This document shows positions 1 through 11,600 of a stretch of 64,000 nucleotides of DNA, piece after piece (the first letter of the stretch is position 1; every line of letters begins with the position of its first letter). Both the position numbers and the translations under genes were made by a program. Under the pieces are notes generated by a model. The model was not told the DNA's origin. It searched no databases and saw nothing but the letters and a program-made list of their open reading frames with translations. Origin of the DNA: Saturnia japonica (lineage: Eukaryota; Arthropoda; Insecta; Lepidoptera; Saturniidae); assembly GCA_033032175.1 (NCBI GenBank), contig CM065304.1:27782653-27846652 (forward strand). Direction: 5' to 3'.

Positions 1-3000
1 GCCGTGAAATGGAGAATGTAAGTTAATATACACTATTAATATAAAAGTGCGCTTGCTTTAATGTTTGCCATTTAATCCCGTTTGAACGGCTGAACAGATT
101 CTAATGAAATTTAGTATAGAAGTCGATTATATCCCGGAAAAAAATATAATTCAAATTTATACGCAGCGAAGCGGGGAGTATAAATTAATATGCACTATCA
201 ATGTTAAAAACACGCTTGGTTTAATGTTTGCCGGATGTTCCCGCTTGAGCGTTTAGACGGATTCTAATGACATATGGCACAGAAATTGATTATATCGTTG
301 AATATGATATAATTTACACTCAGCAAAGCTGACGCGTGAAAGTTATTATACACTATAAATGTGAAAGTGCGCTTGTTTTAATGTTTGCCGGTTATTCCCG
401 CTTGAGCGGGTGGACCGATTGTAATGACATGTGGCATGTAGCACATAATTTGATTATACCGTAGAATAGTATATAATTTACACTCAGCGAAGCGGACACG
501 TGAAAGTTATTATACACTATAAATGTAAAAGTGCGCTTGTTTTAATGTTTACCGGTTATTCCCGCTTGAGCGGCTGGACCGATTCTAATGACATGTGGCA
601 TGTGGCACATAATTTGATTATACCGTAAAATAGGATATAATTTACACTCAGCGAAGCGGACACGTGAAAGTTATTATACACTATAAATGTAAAAGTGCGC
701 TTGTTTTAATGTTTGCCGGTAATTCCCGCTTGAGCGGCTGGACCGATTCTAATGGCATGTGGCACATAATTTGATTATACCGTAGAATAGGATATAATTT
801 ACACTCAGCGAAGCGGACACGCAAAAGTTATTATACACTATAAATGTGAAAAGGCGCTTATTTAATGTTTGCCATTTAATCCCGTTTGAACAGCTGGGCA
901 GATTCTAATGACATGTAGCATGTGTCACATAATTTGATTATACCGTAGAATAGTATATAATTTACACTCAGCGAAGCGGACACGTGAGAGTTATTATACA
1001 CTATAAATGTAAAAGTGCGCTTGTGTTAATGTTTGCCGGTTATTCCCGCTTGAGCGGCTGGACAGATTCTAATGACATGTGGCACATAATTTGATTATAC
1101 TTTAGAATAGTATATAATTTACACTCAGCGAAGCGGAGGCGTGAAAGTTATTATACAATATAAATGTGAAAGTGCGCTTGTTTTAATGTTTGCCGGTTAT
1201 TCCCGCTTGAGCGGGTGGACCGATTCTAATGGAATGTGGCACATAATTTGATTATACCGTAGAATAGTACATAATTTACACTTAGCGAAGCGGACGCGTG
1301 AAAGTTATTATACAATATAAATGTGAAAGTGCGCTTGTTTTAATGTTTGCCGGTTATTCCCGCTTGAGCGGGTGGACCGATTCTAATGGAATGTGGCACA
1401 TAATTTGATTATACCGTAGAATAGTACATAATTTACACTTAGCGAAGCGGACGCGTGAAAGTTATTATACAACATAAATGTGAAAGTGCGCTTGTTTTAA
1501 TGTTTGCTGGTTATTCCCGCTTGAGCGGGTGGACCGATTGTAATGACATGTGGCATGTAGCACATAATTTGATTATACCGTAGAATAGTATATAATTTAC
1601 ACTCAGCGAAGCGGACACGTGAAAGTTATTATACACTATAAATGTAAAAGTGCGCTTGTTTTAATGTTTACCGGTTATTCCCGCTTGAGCGGCTGGACCG
1701 ATTCTAATGACATGTGGCATGTGGCACATAATTTGATTATACCGTAAAATAGGATATAATTTACACTCAGCGAAGCGGACACGTGAAAGTTATTATACAC
1801 TATAAATGTAAAAGTGCGCTTGTTTTAATGTTTGCCGGTAATTCCCGCTTGAGCGGCTGGACCGATTCTAATGGCATGTGGCACATAATTTGATTATACC
1901 GTAGAATAGGATATAATTTACACTCAGCGAAGCGGACACGCAAAAGTTATTATACACTATAAATGTGAAAAGGCGCTTATTTAATGTTTGCCATTTAATC
2001 CCGTTTGAACAGCTGGGCAGATTCTAATGACATGTAGCATGTGTCACATAATTTGATTATACCGTAGAATAGTATATAATTTACACTCAGCGAAGCGGAC
2101 ACGTGAGAGTTATTATACACTATAAATGTAAAAGTGCGCTTGTGTTAATGTTTGCCGGTTATTCCCGCTTGAGCGGCTGGACAGATTCTAATGACATGTG
2201 GCACATAATTTGATTATACTTTAGAATAGTATATAATTTACACTCAGCGAAGCGGAGGCGTGAAAGTTATTATACAATATAAATGTGAAAGTGCGCTTGT
2301 TTTAATGTTTGCCGGTTATTCCCGCTTGAGCGGGTGGACCGATTCTAATGGAATGTGGCACATAATTTGATTATACCGTAGAATAGTACATAATTTACAC
2401 TTAGCGAAGCGGACGCGTGAAAGTTATTATACAACATAAATGTGAAAGTGCGCTTGTTTTAATGTTTGCTGGTTATTCCCGCTTGAGCGGGTGGACCGAT
2501 TCTAATGGCATGTGGCACATAATTTGATTATACCGTAAAATTGGATATAATATACACTCAGCGAAGCGGACGCATGAAAGTTATTATACACTATAAATGT
2601 GAAAGTGCGTTTGTTTTAATGTTTGCCATTTAATCCCGTTTGAACAGCTGAAAAGATTCTAATGATCTTATTCTTATCTTACTCTTAGTATTTCGCATAG
2701 AAGTCGATCACAACATGGAAAAGGATATACATAATTCAAATTTGTGCGCAGCAAAGCGAAAAACGTAAGCTAATATGCACTATCAATGTGAAAGTACGTT
2801 TATTTTAATATTTGTCGGTTATTCTCGCTTGAGAGGCTGAACTGATTCTAATGACATATGGCACATAATTTGGTTATACCGTAGAATTGGATATATTTTA
2901 CACTCAGCGAAGCGCACGCGTGAAAGTTATTATACACTACAAATGTGAAAGTGCGCTTATTTAATGTTTGCCATTTAATCCTGTTTGAACAGCTGGACAG

Positions 3001-3180
3001 ATTCTAATTGTATATGGCATGTGGCACATAATTTGATTACACCGTAAAATAGGATATAATTTACACTCAGCGAAGCGGACGCGTGAAAGTTATCACCGAT
3101 TCTAATGAAATATTGTACATAATTTTATTATACCGTAGAATAGAATATAATTTACACTCAGCGAAGCAGGCGCGTGAAAA
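1..3180. repeat. Tandem satellite array, ~160-bp monomer with 1119-bp higher-order repeat
   Basis: About twenty tandem copies of a 157-164 bp unit. Each has a TTATTATACACTATAAATGT start, a middle CGCTTGAGCGG stem, and an ACTCAGCGAAGCGGACGCGT end. The monomer resembles the start and end of lepidopteran non-autonomous Helitrons (AATATAATAAATGTGAAAG start, GCGAAGC-type hairpin near the end). The first monomers (1-350) and 2650-2900 are the most diverged. A higher-order unit is visible: 417-1535 (1119 bp, seven monomers) repeats as 1536-2496 with one monomer missing. Shared private variants, such as GTTTACC in one monomer and GGCGCTTATTTAATG in another, recur exactly 1119 bp apart. The array is cut by the window start. 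Confidence 0.9.
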
Positions 3181-5681
3181 ACATTATACACTATGGATGT
3201 GAATGAATGAATAATTTATTTTAACTTCAGGACGAAATTTATGATACAAAACATTATAACATAATAAATTATGTCGTATGATTGTTTTAAAATTTTGACA
3301 GGAAGAAGCACGGAAATGATAATTTCTATAGAATAGGTAGGAAACACGGGTGTGTTGGGTATGAAGCTTATTCTCATACTGAAAAGAGTGCACGAATTCA
3401 AGTACCTATGTAATATTGACAATCAGACGTAGATTATTAAATTCTAACAAGAATTATAGAACCAGTTCTGAACTGGTATTCTAAGATTTAGAAAAGCAAC
3501 TCGGCCGCGAGGAGATCTTTGTCGAACTATGCGAGCAGTGTTGCGGATAAATATTAACGTTAGCAACAAGATGTTATGAAACTATGCTGCAACTCGAACT
3601 TATTTTAAATCACGTAGTCATTTCAAAAAACTTTGGCTGATAAACTATTTCGAAGCGATTACTAAATGATTGATGGATTACAAAATTTATAAAACCTGCC
3701 TGTATACTCAATTTTATTTTTCCAAATTTCCTTTTATTATAAAGAACACTGATTACGAATCTGAGACTAATATTTTTATATCCATACTTGACGACTTTAA
3801 TGAAATTGCTTGACCGATTTTAATGAAATAGATATACGCATGAAACTAGTCATTCCTCAGTTGACAGGCTATAAGAAATGTCAATAATCTATAAATTAAT
3901 ACGTGAAGAAAAGCTTTCGGTACCATTTTAAACGTATTGCGTGCACGGAAGACATTTGGCATGGTTAAAGTTTATCTATAATATCTGTTAGGTACTAATA
4001 TATGAAATCAAATAAATTAATACTGCGAATCCATCCCAACCAGTACTATTTAACTTATACTTCCAAAATATAGACATTGTACTCAATGAAAAGTAATAGC
4101 AAGTGGATGGTAGTTTTCAATTCTTTTAAAAACAGGAATACGTTGTGAATTACAGCGCGAGCTTGAGCCTTGATGTCACCATTTAATTTCTTCAAAACCA
4201 CGTTAGAAAATAAATTCTCCATTGTGCGTATTACGTAACGAAGTGTAAGTAATGTAATGAGTGTCATAACAAAAAACCTTATCTTTATAGAAAAACAACA
4301 ACCCTTACTCGTAACGACCAATCAGGAGTCAGAGTGCTAATGAAGGTCACGATGACGCATCGAGTTCGCGTGCGCAGGTAGCTAAGTATCGATAACTGGT
4401 TGCATTGCGTGCACATTCTTACTTTCCCTGACATTTATTGCCCGATGATTCAATTTAAAATGCGTCGACCATAATATATTAAATAAAATAAATTAATACT
4501 GCGAATCTTAAACCGACAAGTGCCATTGAACTTAGACCCCCCAAAATATTAACATTGTCACTCAACGAAAAGTGACAGCAAGTGATGTAGATAATAACTC
4601 GTTGTATATGAACACTGTAAATTTCAAACAGAAAACAGTCTATGATCAAAAAGTCGCAGGGCGAATTTCGAGCTTAGGGCGATCGCTAATACTTTTAGAT
4701 ATTGTAAAAAGAATAACTTCAACATTTTTTTTTTCATCGAATGTTTGCTGTCATTCCTTAATTATCAGGTTATAAGAATTGTTACTGTTATGAGTAATAA
4801 GCGTAATAAACGAACGCGATGAAACAATGAGTCGTGGGGGTACCGCTAGTGAATACATAAATTGTTTGCTGAAAAAGTCAAGTCAAATAAACGTATTTTG
4901 TTTCTACAGAATAAATAAATATACTATATTTTTGGTAATACAATAAATTTATTATATTTTCGTGAAAATGACAGGAGCTCACTCGGATGCCATTAATGTT
5001 AAACAATCATCGCTTAAAAACAATTATTTACCAACAGTCAGGATCGTTATCAATATCATCACATTTTTCACGATTTCTTTAATAAATTTCCATGTATACG
5101 CGGTAAAGTTTTCAAACTTTAAAACATGTACATATATATTACTTATTGACTTTTCTACTTATAAATCTATCATCGAAGGAATCATTTTTTATATAAATCT
5201 GAGTTTCTATAGTAGATTTATCTAAAACACAAAACTAAACAATATAGGCGCGAAGATGGTAATTAAGAAAGCAAAATAATTATCCATTATGATATTCTAT
5301 TGTTTCAAATAACAAGCAATGAACTACACTATACCCCAAATAATATTATAACAGAATGAATATGTGCGTCATATTAATTCATAAAACGAAAACTAGATAT
5401 TAGTACCAAGAAAGTATGAATTGAATACCTGTCTATAGACAATAATATTTTTTCCCTAAATCTATCTATACATTTTATACGAAAATTGTCGATGTATAAT
5501 TAATTATCTTTGGCTACATAAAGTAATGCAATTATTTAGTATAAATATCCGAATGTTAATTAGTCTCTCACATCTCATCTCATTGTTAAATACACTGATT
5601 ACACCAGCACTTTGTTTCCACAATTCAACAAGAAGATTTCCTGTGTTTTCGTTTGAAAAGATTTTTCAAATATTCCATTCG
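3181..5681. other. Intergenic AT-rich sequence with a dispersed repeat
   Basis: No supportable gene. It holds two partial copies (3885-4120 and 4480-4690) of a dispersed repeat that also occurs at 52655-53050. Shared landmarks are TTAATACGTGAAG, AAGCTTTCGGTACC, CACTCAACGAAAAGTGACAG and CGAATTTCGAGCTTAGG. The RUSF1 3' end lies on the right. Small open frames here overlap the repeat and have no recognisable protein. Confidence 0.6.
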
Positions 5682-8600
5682 TCAGTCTTTCTTTTTATGG
5701 CGTTTGCTAGTTTCAGCTATTGGTACGAAAGGTTCTATAGTGTCTGTCGGTACATCTGCCACTTGTACTATTTTCGGCTCAGCTGCAGTTGACTTGGGTC
5801 TTGTTTCTAGTTTTAGTTTACCAGATTCCTTATGATATACATTTATTTCAGGTTCAATTGTGAATTGCTCCATTTTAAGTAATTCTCCTGAATTTGCTCC
5901 ATCATATTCTCCTTCAAATGGTAATGTATTAATATCCATATCAGCTTTAGACTTTGTGTTTATTATATTCTGTTCTGGTATTATAGATTTTACGTCAATT
6001 TTATTAGTAGATATACGCCAATCGTCGACGATCAAAAGATGTTTGTTTAGATCCCAACCTAGAAGTATCCAACAAAAATATTATTTAGAATAAAATTTCT
6101 GATGAAACATAAATTACTCAAACATCATTAAGTAAAAGTAAATTGTTAATCCTTTAACTTATATTGGTGGTACTTCAAATAAATACTATGTTTTACAAAA
6201 ATGTCTCCCTACCAATCCAAGATTTAATTTCAAAATATTTTCTCTATAAAATCGGCTGAAAATTGTTACTACGCCTTGTTATTAAAAACTTTTAACAACC
6301 CACGCCAAATACTTTCGACTTAAATCCTTAATATTCAATTAAAAGAAAATTGTGGTACTTATAAGAAAAAAAAGGGTTATTGCTGATACAATACTTAAAA
6401 AAAAAAGACAAACAAGCAAATAAAAAGCATAAGTTATGTATCAGCTAGTATTACCCTACAATAGCCTCTCATTCAGCTATATGCTTTAGTATGCCTTCAC
6501 AATACTGCAGCACTGATTTTCAATAAAAAGTCTTAAAATGCATGGATGTCCAGTCGCTGGACATTATATTATATATTATATTATTAATGAGTTGTGTAAA
6601 CAGCATAATTTTGATCCATTTCAATAATGTTTTTTCGGATAGAATATGTTTAATTGCTATGTTTGAAGCCTTAATTTTTTTAATTAGCCTATTACTTACT
6701 ATTACACTTTTTATTACAATTTATTACTTAGTTATTCTGGGTCTTAGTTGTTTAGACTTTTAAGGATTTAACAGATTTTTAAACACAAAGAGTTGCTATT
6801 AGTTAACTCGTTTCTTTAGTTTATATATTATATTATATTGTTAATTTAGCTCTTAGTCATTTATATGAAACTATACAAATAAATAAAATTGAAGTTTCTG
6901 TCTGTAATGTCAAAGTAACAGCTTTATACTAAATGTAAATGAAAGTACATAGGGTACCTATAAACAAAAAAAAAAACGATCCGTTAGTTTGTTCCGGGTA
7001 ATCTCCGAAACGGTTGGACCGATTTTGACGGGACTTTCACTGATAGACAGCTTATGTTATAGAGAGTAACTTAGGCTACTTTTATTTTAGAAAAAGAATT
7101 AGGATTTCACGCAAATAAAAATTAATTCGGAAAGACGAAGATTTTGGGGTGCTTAAATGGCTTACACTGAGTAAACCATGAAAAATACATCAAATTAATG
7201 TATTACATAATTGTAGATCTTCTACAAAAAAGCTAGGGTAAGCATATGTTCATAATTTAAGGATCGCCCACAATAAGCATTTTTGTTTTTAAAATAACGG
7301 AGAGCGGGGCTAGCACGATTCGAGCGTGTGCCCGATCGACGGCATTCTGTAATCGACGCGAAAGCAGCCGCGGGCACAGCTAATAAATATTGGACGTATA
7401 AGAATTTTACCTATAAAAGCTATGGCATCTCTTATTCTGTTCCATTCTTTACGAACTATGTTATCCAGGTAGTTCATCAGTTCAAGTGATGGATTGTATA
7501 CATATCCACTGATCGATTCTTGATTTTCCCTCATTTCTCTAGTCCAATCCGCTGATTGCAGAAAGTGGCATAATTGAGCGAATGGCCCAATGTTGGCATT
7601 GTATATTGCCTGAAATACAAGAACATAATTTTAATATTTTAAATCACAATAATTGTTGTTTTTCAAGTTATTTAGCCAAATTGAAATAAACCGAACTCAC
7701 CAAAGGCTCTTCGTTTATAGCACTCGTGGTTATAGATAACAGTACAGCATGAAAATATGCGCATAATAAATCTTCTGTAGTAACCCCTTCTTTTATAAAT
7801 ACGTACATTTTTCTATTACTTATATTTGGCACTAACATGTAATTTCTATTACTATAAATCTCTGTGATGTTTTTAAGTGATATAGCATCTGGATTATGTT
7901 GAATCCAATTTTTTAAAGAATGTCCCATTTTTATTTGAAATCCACATAATTTTAAATCTGTAAAATAGATATATACAACATAATAATGTTTACGAGAACA
8001 TAAGCTAAAAGAAAGATTAAATAGTTATAACATTATGAACATTTATACCTAAAACATATGGTCCCAAATGATAGAAAATGATTGGTTCTGCACGATTTAT
8101 CTCACATGGAACTGCGATTAGTTCCTTCTTTAGGTAAAGTTCAAGGAGCTGTAAGAATCTTGGCTCATTTAATGTCCGTAAGCATACAGCTCTCACTGCT
8201 AAATAATTAAACGCTATATGTAATATCATCATGAGTAGAAATATAATTATAGAATTTCTGAAACAATTAAACAGTTTATTTATGGTGTGCATACAATTAT
8301 TTTTATTCCATATTCCAATTATAATATATGTATGTCCAAAGAAGAGATAGATTTTAGATGAGAGGAGCAATTAAACAAGCATGGGTGTTATCAAAGTTGA
8401 TTAAAGGTGGCTTCATATTGGACGGCGCGACATGAGCGGAGTAATTGAATATCCTTAATTTAGTAGACCGTAAGGAAAGTCCGTAAAAATGTGACCGTAC
8501 CAACGATACAAGCAAGAATATCGCTTGTATTTTGAACAGACGAGCGCTGACAGCTACACCGAACTTTGTGGCGAATGCAGAAGCCACTCAGCCGAGATGG

Positions 8601-11600
8601 CAATAAGCGTAAGGGTGCCAAAGTAGCCGAACCTCGGCTTTATCTATTGCTGTGCATGCATTTCCGCCAATTAAATCGACGTAACTAACAATACATATAC
8701 CTATACATACTTAGGTATACGCGTATATGTACTTAATTTATTTAACAATTAACTCGCTTGCCTCAGATGTCGGTCATATTTATATAGATTTCTCAGACAT
8801 ACCACGAAACAATCTTAAGCTATAATGAAAACGTTTAAAGGTGTTGTGTTTTTAACCATAAATCAAGTATTTGCAACGAAATATAATAAAAAGACTCTGG
8901 GAGAAACCTACGTGTGTTCAGCTGCAGATAAAAAAGGAGTGGAATAAAACACAACACTTTTAATCAATTTTGAATTATGGTAAAAATGTTACTTTCTATA
9001 ATTTGTATATTATAAAATCATATAAGTATTCATAAAAGATTAATTATCATAATAATCATTTCAAGAAGACATCCATACGACGACATACGCCTCCCTCGTC
9101 GACCCTGAATACAGAATTCCAAACAAAAAAAAACGTAATGTTATTTCAGACAATAAAATGGATACAAACATTAAACATATACAAGAGAATGTATGTGTGA
9201 TAACCACTATAAGTTAGATAGCTGGTGACTCGTATCGGCATCGCAACAGAAGATTACTTATGATTTACTAAATAAAAAGCTGTAATAAAGTTCACTAAAG
9301 TCTCGTTTAATTATTATTGACAAGGAACACATACTACACTCAAGAGTAAATCCGGGTGCGTGATGTAGTATGCAAACGCGATAACAAACGTTAAATGTGG
9401 CCGGAGAAACGCGAACGACTGATAGTCCACGGTGGCTAAACTGTCAGCTTGCATTTTGCATATGTGTGTTTGTATGCACGCTAGAAGAATTTTTAACAAA
9501 CAAGAAAAGCAACTTCAATGATTTTGAATAAGTTAAAAGTCCAATACCAATGAAATTAAAATGGGACCTTACCCATAAAAAAGAAACATCCAAATCGGTT
9601 CATAAACAAAGAAATTATGGCTGAACATATATACAAAAAAAATGCATTCGAATTGAGTAACTTTCCGTCTTTTGTTAAAGTCAGTTAAAAATAAATCTTA
9701 CCCGAAAATAGTAATTATAAGTAGAGCTGTGAATGAAGCAAAGAGATTCACAGCAGTTTCTTGCGCTGCATCTTTAGCAGAAACATCAGCCATATTACCA
9801 CGTACAGCATGGTGTTGTGTCATAGCAGCTCTAGTTGCACCACCTTAAAAAAAAGACAAAGCAATCATGAGGACTGCCGACAGAAGTGAAAAATTAAAAC
9901 TATAAACAAACAGTTGCTATTTTTGGATATCCAAATTAATGGTTTATTTTTTTATCATTTTAACTTCGTTTATCGTTAAAACGTCACGTAACCATGTCGA
10001 TTACGACTTAAATGAATTTACTTTCTATCCAAACCTCCCACTGAAGTTTTCATTTCAAAAATATTACCAGGGAAATTGTCAAAAGCCTGAACAATATCGT
10101 GTCAAACATCGATAATATATAGGCATTTATATAAATAAGAAAAACACTTGATTATTTACAAAGTATTTCCAATTTATCTATTTCTAAAATAGAAATTAAT
10201 TTTATTATTATTTTTAGTGCCCATCCCATTACCCATTTTTAGTATCCATTTTCAATATCACTGTGTGTGTATGTAGTTCAAGTTATTTAAAAGTTGTGAT
10301 AAGAATGATCAAAATATTTTTCCTGCATAATCTCATATGGTAATTAAGGAATATTCATACCTTTCCCCAAATTTAGGTACGAAATTTATGAAATTAATGA
10401 TAGAATGGATGATAAACATTATTATGTAGTGTTAAATATAATAATAAACAAATACCTGCAATTCCAACTATGGCCTTCATGACAGTGCTTATGCATAGTA
10501 CAAATATCGTATAGTTTTTAAAAAGTGGTAAAGCTATTTCTATACACATCGCTGCATCATTGAGAGTATCTGCGTAAAGTCTCCATTTTTTACTGTATGC
10601 ATCCAGATAAGTGCTGAAAATATTAATGCTTATTTGGCAGTGGGAACTATTATAAACATCATTGAAATAAAATTTATTGAAAACTAAATTTAATTTTAAA
10701 AAATTGCAAATTCATAATATTCGAAAAACATGTAGTACCCACATAGAAGTTGATGTTACTTAATTAAGTAATCTATGCATAATTTAACAAGATGATAATA
10801 TTGTTTTTATCAATAAGTCACACATTAAAATATGAAGAATACAGTTAATAAATAATTATACTTTGTTCATCATAAGAAACAATGCGTGAAGTGTCCTAAG
10901 AATGTAACTAACCAAACTACCAAATTACGACAAAAAACTAAAAACATACATTTCAACCATCAATTGTCATTATAAAAAAATATGATACTGATAAACATTA
11001 TAAAAACATTTTGCACAACAAAATCCTAAATAACTTCCTCTATACAATGATTTATTGTGAATTTTCGTTTTTTTTGTCTTACTATGATTAGCATTACTTT
11101 TTATGGTACTTATACTAGAGTAGACCAAAATAATAAAATGTTGAATCGAACATTAATAGAATTAATGGAACACCATTGAACATTTAATTTATTCGTTATT
11201 TTCTAATTTGCAATAAAAATATATATTTACGTAATTCCTACAATTTTACTGCAGCTACATACAACAAAAAATATTAACTGAATTAATATTGTTGTTTGGT
11301 ATCAGTCATTCAATAATTCAAGTAATTCAATTGTTGTAATAGTTTATTTTTGTTATTTCATTTCCACAGCTTATACACCCCTCAATTGATTTAAAACATA
11401 ATTGTATAATGAACATGTTTAGTTCTATAAAAGAATCATTAATCATACACTCAACTTCTAAATTAAGTTAAGCTATATCTCTACAATAAATATTTGACAT
11501 GTCATGCAACCCTTCTTATAATGAACAAATAGTATAATTTCCCAGCAATACTTTCCAAACAATTATTACAAGTAGTTTGTGTATTGTGTAATGTAAAATT

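Noticed and set aside
6542..6763. Hydrophobic 73-codon plus-strand frame as a small membrane protein
   Set aside because: Lies in RUSF1 intron 8; AT-rich T-runs give hydrophobic codons by composition alone, and there is no supporting signal.
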